Shown: positions 1 to 8,535 of the stretch, one piece after another
How the letters are laid out: every line of letters starts with the position of its first letter
How positions within the stretch are numbered: the stretch's first letter is position 1
Assembly (NCBI GenBank): GCA_016714225.1
Contig: JADJNS010000007.1
Coordinates: 372,001-436,000 of the forward strand
DNA length: 64,000 nucleotides
DNA from: Archangiaceae bacterium
GTDB taxonomy: Bacteria > Myxococcota > Myxococcia > Myxococcales > Myxococcaceae
Reading direction: 5' to 3'
Translations under genes and position numbers: made by a program
Notes under the pieces: generated by a model
What the model was told of the DNA's origin: nothing
What the model saw: only the letters and a program-made list of their open reading frames with translations
Databases searched by the model: none

Positions 1-2342
1 CGCGGCCGGCGGGCGCGGCGAACCTGGTGCCGAGCGACGCGCCGGTCAGCGCTGCCGAGCAGCAGGCCTCGACCGACGCCGAGGCGGTGCGCACCGAGCT
101 CGAGAAGAGCCCGCAGGCCGCCGCCGAGAAGCTGGCCAACCTGCTCGAGGCGAACCGAGACCCCGGGTACCAGGCCTCGCTGATCGCCGACGCCGACGAC
201 GTCATCACCGACCTGGCCCGGCGCGCCACCGCCGAAGAGGGCCGCCCCGGCAAAGACGACCTGCAGTCGCTGGTCGACAAGCTGTGCGACGCGGGCGACG
301 CGTGCCAGCCAGAGCAGGCGCGCGCGCTCAGCGACGCGTTCGCCGCGGGCCTGCCCGACGGCAACCTCGGCGACGACGACGACGAGCTGGGCGGCGTGCT
401 GCGCCGCGCGGTGAGCGCCGGCCACGGGGCGCAGTTCGGAGTCGAGCTGGCGCAGTCGCTCAAGGCCGCGGGCAAGGGCCAGACCGCCCTCGAGGCCGCG
501 AAGTTCACCTACCAGGGCATTCACGACGCGCGAAACGACTTCGAGAAGGCCCGCGACGACGTGAACAAGCTGCTGCAAGACGTGAACGGCATCGCGCAAG
601 ATCTCGCCGCCGCCGGCCGCTCACCGCAAGAGATCGCCGACGTCATCACCGACTTCAAGAAGCGGCATGCCGACGCGTTTCAAAAGTTCGAAGACACCGG
701 CGCGCGGCTGAGCGCGACCCTCAAAGGCGCGGGCGCGGCGCTCGAGGGCGAGCCCATCGACGGAGCGAGCGGCGACTTCCCGCCGTTGCCCTGGGGGCTG
801 GCGCTGCGCGGCGAAGCCGAGGCGGTGCTCAGAGATCTCCCCGACCTCGCCAACACCCAGGCGGGCAAGCAGGCCATCGCCGACGCCCTGGTGGCGCAGG
901 GCAAGGGTGAGCCCAGCTTCCTCGACGAGATTCCCAGGGTCGCCGACGACCTTCGCGAGGGCGACGACGGCGACGAGAAGGCCGACGCGTTTCTCGACGC
1001 GGTGGCGGGCGCGACCCTCGACGCCGCCGGCACCACCGCCGCCGCGTACCAGCAGGCCGGGCACCCCGAAATGGCCGACCAGGTGCTGGCGGGCATCTCC
1101 CAGAACTCGAAGCTGCTGCGGGTCGACGCCAACGCCCTGGCGAAAATCACCTCGAACCTGAAGAACGTCAGCGAGGCCAGGGGCCCCGAGGCGATCAGGG
1201 CGGCCTACGCCCAGCTGCAGGAGTCGACCAAGGGCCTGCCTCCCAAGACTGCCCTGGGCCTGAAGAGCGCGGGCGCGGCGTTCGGCGTGCTGGCGCTGGT
1301 CACCGGCGCGCCGGGGCTCAGCCAGGCCGACCTGAACCAGAAGCTGCAGTACGTGCTGGGCGCGGCGGGCACCACCGTTCAGGTCGCCGACGTGGCGGGC
1401 ACCGCGGCGGGCCTGCTGCAGAAGAGCAGCGCGTTCGTCGACTTCGCCGGCTTCGCAGGCAAGGCGGTGCCGGGTCTGACCGCGGCGGTCTCGGCGCTCA
1501 GCGCCATCGACGAGTTCAGCAAGGGCGACATCACCAGCGGCGCCGCCGACACCGCCATCACGGCCGGCGCGCTGCTGCTGCTCACCCCGCCGCCCGGCGA
1601 TGTGGTGGGCGCCGTGCTGATCGCCGGCGGCACGCTGGTGAAGCTGTTCAAGGGCTTCTTCGAGGGAGAGGGCGACGGCTCGCAAGAGGCCGACACCAAG
1701 GCGGCGCTGATTCGCCTGGGCGTGCCAGAGACCAAGGCCGAGCAGCTGAAAGATCTCGAAGACGGCCGCCACTACGTCGGCCAGTTCATCGGCGCCGAGG
1801 CGAAGCGGCTGGGCATCTCACCGCAGAGCTACCTCACGTGGCTCACCACCCTGCCCGACGACAAGCTCGAGCTCGTGATGCGCACCGCCCGCGACATCGA
1901 CACCGACGACCAGGGCAAGCTCAAGAACGACGCGGGGTGGAATGACCCGACCTTCCCCGTCACCTCGGTCGAGACCGCCACCGCGGTGCTGGTGGGCCAG
2001 GGCATCTACCCGCCCGGCACCTCGCAGGGCACCCTCGACGCCATCAACACCCGCTTCAAAGCCGACTCGCAGCTGCAGTCGGCCCTCAGCGGTGGCTTCG
2101 GCTACCAGGCGGCCGGCCAGCTGCTCGACGAGAACCACGACCCGGTCTACCGGGCAGAGGTCATTCGCCGGCTGCAGCAGGGCCTGGCGGGCAACGAGAT
2201 CACCGACGTCACCCGGCTGCTGCTGCAGAACGGCGGCAACGCGAACGCGGTGCGCGAGTCGCTGCAGGCCGCGCGCGATGCCGGGGTGCTCGACGACCAG
2301 CAATTGAGCGACGCGCTCGAGACCGTCGACGACCACGACTGA
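1..2342 (+). CDS. unrecognised Ala/Gly/Asp-rich protein, 5' end outside window
   Basis: I do not recognise this protein. The reading frame is open to the first base of the window, so the GTG at 27 is only an internal candidate start and the gene is probably truncated here. From that GTG it is 771 residues. The N-terminal 400 residues are acidic and helix-rich with no membrane segment. Residues about 410-550 are a long Ala/Gly/Leu-rich hydrophobic stretch (for example GVLALVTGAPGL and AITAGALLLLTPPPGDVVGA), and the C-terminal 200 residues are again hydrophilic. A hydrophilic-hydrophobic-hydrophilic layout occurs in some pore-forming or secreted effector proteins, but I see no diagnostic motif and do not claim that role. 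It converges on the histidine kinase gene at 2416. Confidence 0.75.
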   Translation, partial: RPAGAANLVPSDAPVSAAEQQASTDAEAVRTELEKSPQAAAEKLANLLEANRDPGYQASLIADADDVITDLARRATAEEGRPGKDDLQSLVDKLCDAGDACQPEQARALSDAFAAGLPDGNLGDDDDELGGVLRRAVSAGHGAQFGVELAQSLKAAGKGQTALEAAKFTYQGIHDARNDFEKARDDVNKLLQDVNGIAQDLAAAGRSPQEIADVITDFKKRHADAFQKFEDTGARLSATLKGAGAALEGEPIDGASGDFPPLPWGLALRGEAEAVLRDLPDLANTQAGKQAIADALVAQGKGEPSFLDEIPRVADDLREGDDGDEKADAFLDAVAGATLDAAGTTAAAYQQAGHPEMADQVLAGISQNSKLLRVDANALAKITSNLKNVSEARGPEAIRAAYAQLQESTKGLPPKTALGLKSAGAAFGVLALVTGAPGLSQADLNQKLQYVLGAAGTTVQVADVAGTAAGLLQKSSAFVDFAGFAGKAVPGLTAAVSALSAIDEFSKGDITSGAADTAITAGALLLLTPPPGDVVGAVLIAGGTLVKLFKGFFEGEGDGSQEADTKAALIRLGVPETKAEQLKDLEDGRHYVGQFIGAEAKRLGISPQSYLTWLTTLPDDKLELVMRTARDIDTDDQGKLKNDAGWNDPTFPVTSVETATAVLVGQGIYPPGTSQGTLDAINTRFKADSQLQSALSGGFGYQAAGQLLDENHDPVYRAEVIRRLQQGLAGNEITDVTRLLLQNGGNANAVRESLQAARDAGVLDDQQLSDALETVDDHD

Positions 2343-2392
2343 ACGTGCGGGCTCGTCGCCAGCCCTGGAGACTCGAAGGGACTGCACGTTCA
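2340..2392. terminator. inverted repeat between convergent genes, possible bidirectional terminator
   Basis: TGAACGTGC at 2340-2348 is perfectly complementary to GCACGTTCA at 2384-2392, and an inner hairpin GGGCT...AGCCC lies at 2349-2365. The left arm includes the stop codon of the upstream gene. Its position between two convergent genes fits a terminator. There is no T-run, so a protein-binding palindrome is the alternative. Confidence 0.4.
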
Positions 2393-2415
2393 GCGGCCGC
2401 CGACGGCAGCCAGCG

Positions 2416-3822
2416 CTACGCGCCACCCTCCAGCAGCGAGGGGGGTAGAGACCTCGGCCCTCCGCCGGCACCCTGACGGTGACGAGCATGGGACGGGTCG
2501 GCCGACGTCGGGACGATGAAGCTGAAGGTTGCACCATGCCCGGGCACACTGTCCGCGCGAATGGTTCCGCCGTGGGCCTCAACCAGGTTCTTCGCGATGT
2601 ACAGCCCGAGGCCGAGTCCGCGGGAGCGAGAAGCGCTCGCCTGCCAGTGCTTCTCGAAGAGTCTTGGCAGCTGGTCAGGCGAGACTCCGGGTCCCGTATC
2701 GCTCACTGAGACCCGCACGAACCCCGGCTCGCGGTCGAGTCGGGTCGAAACCTCGCCACCGCGAGGCGTGAACTTGATCGCGTTGCCGAGCAGGTTCGAA
2801 AGCACCCTCGAGACCCGCTCGCGATCGACGAAAGCCTCGAGGTGTGGCGCTACACTCGACAGCTTGATCTGCTTGAGGGCCGCCTGCTCTTCGACCAGCG
2901 CGCAGGCCTCCGAGATCAACGGCGCGAGGTCGCAGCGCTCACAGTGCAGCTCCAAGCCTGCCGCCTCGGCTCTCGCGGTCTCAAGCAGATCGTCGATCAG
3001 GTGATTCATGCGCTGCGCTGCCAGATCGATCTTCCCGATTCGCAGCGCGAGGTTCTCGTCAGGTGGAGGGCGCGACCGCAGGGGCGAGGTGACCAGCCGG
3101 ATCGCGGTGAGCGAGCTGCGCAAGTCGTGAGAGACGACCGCGAGCACTTCGTCACGGGCCGCGACCGCACGACGCGCCTGCTCGGTCGCGCTCTGCGCAC
3201 GTTCGAACTGATCGGCGAGGCGCCGACGCGTGGCGAGCGCAAGCCACGCGCCTATCACCAGCGTGAGCAGTGAAGTGATCGCGACCGTGGCGCCCGCGCG
3301 ATGCGCGGCCACCCTCGACCGCTCGCCAGCTGCGGTCAGCGCGACGCGTTCACCGCGGACCAGGCGGTCGATTCGGTCGTCGAGAACGTCTCTGCTCGGC
3401 TTCACCACATCTTCGAAGTACGCAAGCACGCTCGCCGGGTCAGACGAGCCGCTTCGACGGTGCGCGGCCCGCTCTGCCACCGTGACGTAGTCTTGCCAGG
3501 CCGCGCGGACGTCGCCCAGATCTGACGGGTTGGCACCGGCCTCCATCTGCTCGAGGTTCTCACGGAAGAGCCGGCTCGCCCCTTCGAAGCGCGCCACGTA
3601 GGTCTCATCACCGGTGATGAGATAGCCGCGGCTCGTCGCGACCAACTGTTCGGCGCGATAGCGCAGGGCTTCGATGCGAGCCAGGCGTTCACCGAGCCCG
3701 CGGGCGAGATCATCCTTCTGTACGACCGTCGACTGCAACATGATGATGGCGACGGTGGCGGTCAGCGATGTCGCCGCCAACACCGCGCCGAACCCGAGAG
3801 CAAGCTGTCGATTGATGGTCAT
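2416..3822 (-). CDS. membrane sensor histidine kinase with CHASE3-like input domain
   Basis: A 468-residue transmembrane sensor kinase. Residues 7-29 and 176-198 are membrane segments enclosing a helical extracytoplasmic region. That region contains SRGYLITGDETYV, the type of signature seen in CHASE3 domains. The cytoplasmic part has the HisKA H-box SHDLRSSLTA (His232), the N-box NLLGNAIKFTPRG, the G1 box DTGPGV and the G2 box GLGLGLYI, so an active ATP-binding kinase is expected. The start is set at the ATG at 3822 because the frame upstream looks non-coding and a G-rich Shine-Dalgarno region (GGGGGCC) sits just before this ATG. No response regulator is fused to it. The degenerate receiver and NtrC-type gene upstream on the same strand are candidate partners. 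The extreme C-terminus (after about residue 440) is low-complexity. Confidence 0.9.
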   Translation of the reverse strand: MTINRQLALGFGAVLAATSLTATVAIIMLQSTVVQKDDLARGLGERLARIEALRYRAEQLVATSRGYLITGDETYVARFEGASRLFRENLEQMEAGANPSDLGDVRAAWQDYVTVAERAAHRRSGSSDPASVLAYFEDVVKPSRDVLDDRIDRLVRGERVALTAAGERSRVAAHRAGATVAITSLLTLVIGAWLALATRRRLADQFERAQSATEQARRAVAARDEVLAVVSHDLRSSLTAIRLVTSPLRSRPPPDENLALRIGKIDLAAQRMNHLIDDLLETARAEAAGLELHCERCDLAPLISEACALVEEQAALKQIKLSSVAPHLEAFVDRERVSRVLSNLLGNAIKFTPRGGEVSTRLDREPGFVRVSVSDTGPGVSPDQLPRLFEKHWQASASRSRGLGLGLYIAKNLVEAHGGTIRADSVPGHGATFSFIVPTSADPSHARHRQGAGGGPRSLPPSLLEGGA

Positions 3823-3904
3823 CGGCCCCCCACGAACGCGTGCAACACTGACTCTCGGCCGCCATTTGCTCGTGTGCCTCGAGCATTGGCCTCGCACTTG
3901 ATCT

Positions 3905-4210
3905 TCATCGTTCGGGCGAGAGCTCCTCGAGACGCTTCTTTGCCCACGCCTGGTCGTCGTGACCGTGAACCGCAAGCCCGTTGATCTGGGGCACCTCGGG
4001 GGCAGTCTGAGGTGTCGCGTGAGCGGCTGCCGCCCGTGGCGGCGCAGGCGCGCCGCTCACGACCCGAGGGGGCTCGCCTGACGGTGCGTGGACGCAGCCC
4101 GCGGCCGCGATCATGACAGAGGCGAACAGCCGTCGCTCCAACGCTTGCTTCATGGCGAGCACGGTCTGCGGATCGGTCAGGGCCATCGACAGCCAGCGCA
4201 GGGTCTTCAC
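3905..4210 (-). CDS. small hypothetical protein, possible lipoprotein
   Basis: A 101-residue protein I do not recognise. The GTG start at 4210 overlaps the TGA of the upstream receiver-like gene (GTGA), which suggests translational coupling. Internally, from Met20 (4153), the sequence MKQALERRLFASVMIAAAGC looks like a short lipoprotein signal with a lipobox-like AAGC. The mature product could therefore be a lipoprotein of about 63 residues rich in Ala and Pro. Which start is used decides whether the product is cytoplasmic or exported. It lies between the degenerate receiver and the CHASE3-like kinase in the same direction. Confidence 0.55.
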   Translation of the reverse strand: MKTLRWLSMALTDPQTVLAMKQALERRLFASVMIAAAGCVHAPSGEPPRVVSGAPAPPRAAAAHATPQTAPEVPQINGLAVHGHDDQAWAKKRLEELSPER

Positions 4211-4602
4211 CGCGCTCTTCCTTGAAGCGTCGGGTTGCCGTCGAGCGCGCTGGCTCTGAGCGAAAGCGCTTCGCTGAAGGCGAGCCTGAGGCCGTCGAGA
4301 GGACGGTCGAGGGAGCAGACGGTCTTGGCCCCGCCGAGAACCGCCCGCTGCGCCAGGCGAGCATCATTGAGCGCAAGAACAGCGACGATGGGCGCGCCCG
4401 CCGCTGCTCGTTTTGCGAGGTCGAGCACGCGAAACACGTCGCCCTGGCGGATCATCGCGAAGACGAGGTCAGGTTTGCCGGCGCCCACCCGCACCAACTG
4501 CACCTCGACACGAAGGTCTCGCAGCACGTCCACGAGCAACGCGTGAAACGAGTCGGCGTCGCCGACGAGAATCGCGCTCAGCTTTCGAAGGTCGCTCGGC
4601 AT
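4207..4602 (-). CDS. degenerate response-regulator receiver-like protein
   Basis: A 131-residue single-domain protein with the alternating pattern of a CheY-like receiver: SAILVGDADSF at the N-terminus, a PDLVFAMIR strand where the phosphoacceptor Asp strand is expected, PIVAVLALNDA, and a late CSLDRPL loop. The usual acidic pair, the phosphoacceptor Asp-x-x-M/L context and the Lys of the KP loop are not clearly present, so it is probably not phosphorylated in the normal way. The start at 4602 is chosen because the frame upstream of it looks non-coding. A TGGC-N7-TTGC sigma54-like site ends 13 bases upstream of this ATG, which would leave almost no leader. The gene is translationally coupled to the next one. 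Confidence 0.6.
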   Translation of the reverse strand: MPSDLRKLSAILVGDADSFHALLVDVLRDLRVEVQLVRVGAGKPDLVFAMIRQGDVFRVLDLAKRAAAGAPIVAVLALNDARLAQRAVLGGAKTVCSLDRPLDGLRLAFSEALSLRASALDGNPTLQGRAR

Positions 4603-4615
4603 GGAGTCTACCGTC

Positions 4616-4630
4616 GCAAGACCCGAGCCA
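4616..4630 (-). promoter_or_regulatory. candidate sigma54 (-24/-12) promoter
   Basis: Read on the minus strand, 4630 to 4616 is TGGCTCGGGTCTTGC. It has the GG-N10-GC spacing and the TGGC/TTGC cores of sigma54 promoters. The predicted transcription start falls near 4604, beside the ATG of the receiver-like gene. It is one of three such sites in the intergenic regions of the NtrC-type locus. Confidence 0.5.
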
Positions 4631-4791
4631 CGCCCCAGGGGGGCCAACCCACGTCGGGTCGACCTCGCGGTGTTGCAAGATGCAGCAGAGCCGTGGCCGA
4701 TTGCAACGCTGCTACTGCCTGGGAGCGGACTTCGTCGCCGGACGAGGCGCCAGACGGGGCCGATGCCCTCAAGACCACCGCGGCCTGCGGC

Positions 4792-6159
4792 TCACGTCGG
4801 CTCTCCCTGGCCCTTGCCGCGGCGGTGAATCGTCGACACGTCGATGCCGAGCAGCTCGGCGGCCCGTGTCTTGTTGCCGTCACACCGCGAGATGGCCCAG
4901 GCGATGTACTCGGCCTCGAGTTGGCGAAGCGACACGATCGTCTCGCGTCGCAGGTCGAAGCTCGCGTCGGCGAGTGGCCCTTCGGCCAGGGTGCGGTCGA
5001 GGTCGACCTTGGTTGCCCGCGGGGCGTTGCCTGTCACCACGAGGCGCTCGACCAAGTTCTCGAGCTCGCGAACGTTGCCGGGCCAGGCCCGGGCCGCGAG
5101 CGCGGCGATCAGATCGGGGGCGAGCTCACGCACCGGGCCCTCGGGGTTGCGGTGGCGGGCACTGTCCAAGAAGTGCTCCACCAGCAACGGAATGTCGGTG
5201 ACGCGGTCTCGCAGGGGAGGAACGGTGATCGGCACGACGTTCAGACGGTAGAACAGGTCCTGGCGAAACGTCTTCTCTCGTACTGCCAGGGCGAGATCAC
5301 GATTCGTCGCGGCGAGAACGCGAACATCGATGCGCCGCACGTCGTCCGAGCCGACGGCGCGCACCTCACCCTCTTCGAGCACCCTGAGCAGCCGCGCCTG
5401 TACCGCCAGCGGCATGTCACCAATCTCATCGAGCAGAATGGTGCCGCGATCGGCTTCGGCGAACAGCCCATGTCGCGCAGAAGTGGCGCCGGTGAACGCG
5501 CCTTTTACGTGACCGAAGAGCTCAGACTCGAGAAGTGCCTCGGGCAGCGCGGTGCAGTTGATCGCCACGAACGGCCCCTCGCGACGTGTGCCCGAGAAGT
5601 GAATGGCCTTCGCAACCAGCTCTTTGCCGGTGCCCGTCTCGCCGCAGATCAGCACCGACGCACTCGAACGACTGACCCGCTCGATCAGCTCGAACAGCCG
5701 CTGCATCGGGGCGCTTCGACCGACGATCGCACCGAGGCTCGACCGCTCGGTCGCCAGGCGCTTCAGCGAACGGTTCTCTGTTCGCAGCTGCCGCTCTTCG
5801 AGCGCGCGGCCCACGATTGCGGTCACCTCGTCGAGCCGAAATGGCTTGGTGACGTAGTGATACGCGCCCAGCTTGATGGCCGCGACCGCCGAGTCGATCG
5901 CGCCGAACGCCGTCATGATCACCACCGGGAGGTCGGGGTCGAGTGACTTCAACTGTTTGAGCAGGTCGAACCCGTCGACCTGCTCCATGCGCAGGTCCGA
6001 GATGACGAGGTCGAAGAGGTGGTGCCGCGTCTGCTCGAGCGCCATCGCCGCGCTGTTCGCGACGTCGACGACGTAGCCGGCGTCGGTGAGATCGTCCGCG
6101 AGCACCCGCGCCATCTCGAGCTGGTCGTCCACCACCAGAATGCGCGCCCTACGCGGCAT
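4792..6159 (-). CDS. NtrC-family sigma54-dependent response regulator
   Basis: A 455-residue enhancer-binding activator with the full three-domain layout. Receiver (residues 5-120): acidic pair Asp11/Asp12, phosphoacceptor Asp55 in LVISDLRM, Thr83 and Lys105 in VTKPF. AAA+ domain (about 145-375): Walker A GETGTGKE at 173-180, the sigma54-contacting loop GAFTGA at 220-225, and Walker B ILLDEIGD at 241-248. C-terminal Fis-type helix-turn-helix around RAAELLGIDVSTIHRR. The ATG at 6159 is used because the receiver begins right after it. The gene overlaps the end of the upstream histidine kinase gene by 11 bases, so the two are an operon and almost certainly cognate partners. Sigma54-like sites flanking the locus suggest autoregulation. 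Confidence 0.95.
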   Translation of the reverse strand: MPRRARILVVDDQLEMARVLADDLTDAGYVVDVANSAAMALEQTRHHLFDLVISDLRMEQVDGFDLLKQLKSLDPDLPVVIMTAFGAIDSAVAAIKLGAYHYVTKPFRLDEVTAIVGRALEERQLRTENRSLKRLATERSSLGAIVGRSAPMQRLFELIERVSRSSASVLICGETGTGKELVAKAIHFSGTRREGPFVAINCTALPEALLESELFGHVKGAFTGATSARHGLFAEADRGTILLDEIGDMPLAVQARLLRVLEEGEVRAVGSDDVRRIDVRVLAATNRDLALAVREKTFRQDLFYRLNVVPITVPPLRDRVTDIPLLVEHFLDSARHRNPEGPVRELAPDLIAALAARAWPGNVRELENLVERLVVTGNAPRATKVDLDRTLAEGPLADASFDLRRETIVSLRQLEAEYIAWAISRCDGNKTRAAELLGIDVSTIHRRGKGQGEPT

Positions 6160-8273
6160 GGGTTCCGACCTGCGCTGAAGCTGGCGCCAGCGGCCAAAGC
6201 ACCGTGACATGGGTTCCCATGCCCACCTCGCTGTCCAACTCAATCTGGCCGCCGTGGTTGCGGACGATCTGCGCCGCGACGGTGAGCCCGAGCCCGGTGC
6301 CCTGGCCCCCCTTCTTGGTCGTAAAGAACGGGTCGAAGACTCCCTGGCGTTGCTCCTCGGGAATTCCGCAGCCGTCGTCGACGACCTCGATGCGCATCGA
6401 ACTCCAGGCGCCCGCACAGATCGAGGCCGTCAAGGTGACGTGGCCGCCCTCGGCGCATGCGTCGCACGCGTTCATCACCAGGTTCAGCAAAAGCTGCTGC
6501 AGCTGATCCGCGTCGGCAGAGACCAACGGCAGCGAATCAGCGACGTCGACCGTGAGCGAGATCTTGCGACGCTGCGCCTCGTAGCGCAGCACCTCTGACA
6601 GCCAGGCCGCGACCTCGCTCAAAGCGACGGGTTTCACAGCTGCCGGCTGCACCCGCGAGAAGTCGAGCATCTGGCGAATGGTGCGGGTCACCCGGTCGAC
6701 CTGATCGATGATCACCGCGACCCCGCGGCCTTGTGGGTGCTCGGCCCCGAGCTTGCCGAGCACGTACTCGGCGCGGGCGCGCACGATGCCCAGCGGTGTG
6801 CCGATCTCGTGCGCCAGGCCCGCGGCGAGCACCCCGATGGTGGCGAGCTTTTCGGCGCGCAGCAGCTGCGACTCGAGCGAGCGCACCTCACTCACGTCTT
6901 CGAAGACGAGCAGCGACCGCGCGTCGTCAAAGGCGGTACCGAGGGGCACCGCGTAGATGCTGTATTGCCCTTCGCTGCCAAAGAGCGCCAGCTGCTCGCC
7001 GTGAACGCTCTGCACGACCTGCAGCGCTGCGGCGGCATCGACCAGACCCCTCAGACGGTCGAGCACCGCGGCGGGAGCCTCGGGCAGCGCCTGCTGCAGC
7101 GAGCACGGGAACGTCATCGGGGGCAGCCGCTGTCGCAGCATGCGGTTGGCTGACGACACGCGAAGGTCGGCGGTCAGGCTGATGACCCCTGCGGGAATGT
7201 TGTCGAGCGTCTTCTCGGGTGCGCTCGTGCAGATGGGCGACGCGCTCGGCGTGAAGCAGACGCTCACCCGTCACCGCCGACCGCCGCGCCACGATGACGA
7301 CGAAGACACCGAAGGCGATCAGCAACAGGCAAATCGCGGCGGCGGCCACGACGAGCCGCTCAGCGAGGCTGCGCTCGGCCGACCGCAGCACCGACGTCGA
7401 GGTGAGCAGCGCGAGCGACCATTGCCCGAGACCATCGGTCGCCAGGGGTGCGAAGGCGCAGAGAACATCGGCGTCGCCCATGCCCAGGGCCCCCGCATCG
7501 GCACCGCTCATCCACAATGTTCCGCGCTCGCCGCGGCGCAGCCTCGTCAGCAGCGCGGAGAGCGCTGGAGAACTGGCGCCAGTCGACGCAGCCGCGATCA
7601 AGGCATCGCTCGACGACGACGGTCTGCCGTGCGGCCCGAGCAGCAGCAACCGCAACGCAGGGTCCGAAGCGAGCAATCTGAGCTTCGAAAACAAGCGCTC
7701 CGAGTCGATGAGCATTGCGACGGCGCGTGGTCTCTCTGACGTCCCTGGCGAGATGGCCACGACGCGCAGCGAGCGACCCGCCGCCGTCGAGAGCGGCGAC
7801 GACAGCTCGAGCTCGCCTGCCCGAGACAACGACCGCCGCGCCGCGTCGCGCATCTGCGCCTCGATGGCGGGCTCACCTTCATCCGTGGCCGCCCTGGGGT
7901 TCGATACCGAGAGCGCTGCCTTACCTTCGGGGCCGTACACGGCGAGCGCCCGAAACTGCTCGCTCGCCGCGAGCAGAGCGCGCAGCTCGCGCTCGAGATC
8001 CTCGGTGCGGTCGGTGCCCTCGATGAGCCGGCCGGCCAGGCGCAGCACCACGGCCACGCCGTCGAGATCTCGCCGGCTGAGATCGGCGGCCTCTTCGACC
8101 TGGAGCAGCCGCTCGGCCGCGAACTTCTCGGCGAGCCGCTCGCGGTCACGCTCGATCAGGTACTGCGCGCCCGCGACGACGATCGCGAGCAGCGCGCAGA
8201 GCAACGCCACAGCCCCGAGGGTTCGGCGGGTCAGTGCTCCCCTCGTCGGTTGCGTCTGATCATCGTGCCTCAC
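6149..8273 (-). CDS. NtrB-like membrane sensor histidine kinase, interrupted by a one-base frameshift
   Basis: Two overlapping frames together make one kinase. The first (GTG start at 8273) encodes a membrane segment (about residues 16-38), an extracytoplasmic sensor region of about 260 residues and a second membrane segment (LVVAAAAICLLLIAFGVFVV). The second supplies a PAS-like segment (EKTLDNIPAGVISLTADLRV), the H-box GLAHEIGTPLG, the N-box NLVMNACDACAEGG, DDGCGIPEEQ, FDPFFTTKKGG and TGLGLTVA. Deleting one base from the GGG at 7217-7219 (plus strand) joins them as HLHERTEKTLDNIPAGV and gives a 707-residue protein. Its end overlaps the NtrC-type regulator gene, its likely phosphorylation target. 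The shift may be an assembly error or a genuine inactivation. A sigma54-like promoter lies about 100 bases upstream. Confidence 0.85.
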
Positions 8274-8370
8274 GACATATCACTCGCCGGCCGTGCCGCG
8301 CCGCATCGCCTCGAGCGGCATCGCGTGGTGCGAGCGCCCTGTACCTTTGCCACATTCCCGCCGCGCGAAC

Positions 8371-8385
8371 GCAAACCTCACGCCA
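8371..8385 (-). promoter_or_regulatory. candidate sigma54 promoter of the kinase-regulator operon
   Basis: On the minus strand 8385 to 8371 reads TGGCGTGAGGTTTGC (GG-N10-GC). The predicted start near 8359 gives an 86-base leader before the GTG of the histidine kinase at 8273. It faces away from a similar site at 8520-8534. Confidence 0.55.
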
Positions 8386-8448
8386 GCCGACCGGCCCCTC
8401 GGGAGGAGCGGCTCGCCCGCAGCAGCATGGCGGCCGGCCGCGATTGTA

Positions 8449-8471
8449 GAATGCGAGTCAGCATCGCGTTC
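8449..8471. promoter_or_regulatory. imperfect palindrome between divergent sigma54-like sites, candidate enhancer
   Basis: GAATGCGA (8449-8456), a 7-base spacer, then TCGCGTTC (8464-8471) pairs at 7 of 8 positions. It lies 64 bases from the minus-strand and 49 bases from the plus-strand sigma54-like site, a position suited to an NtrC-type dimer serving both promoters. The assignment rests on position and symmetry only. Confidence 0.35.
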
Positions 8472-8519
8472 CGCAACGGTCATCGGCGCCAACTGCCCCA
8501 CGCTCGCCGCATCGATGAC

Positions 8520-8534
8520 TGGCGTGAACTTTGC
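8520..8534 (+). promoter_or_regulatory. candidate sigma54 promoter, plus strand
   Basis: TGGCGTGAACTTTGC at 8520-8534 has GG-N10-GC spacing and differs from the minus-strand site at 8371-8385 at only two positions. The predicted transcription start is near 8546, so if it is used the gene downstream must start later than the ATG at 8536 (for example GTG 8551 or GTG 8611). Confidence 0.5.
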
Positions 8535-8535
8535 G

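Noticed and set aside
4222..5946. 574-residue plus-strand open frame opposite the NtrC-type regulator
   Set aside because: It is the antisense shadow of a gene with clear domains; its translation is Arg/His-rich with no recognisable motif, as expected for GC-rich antisense frames.
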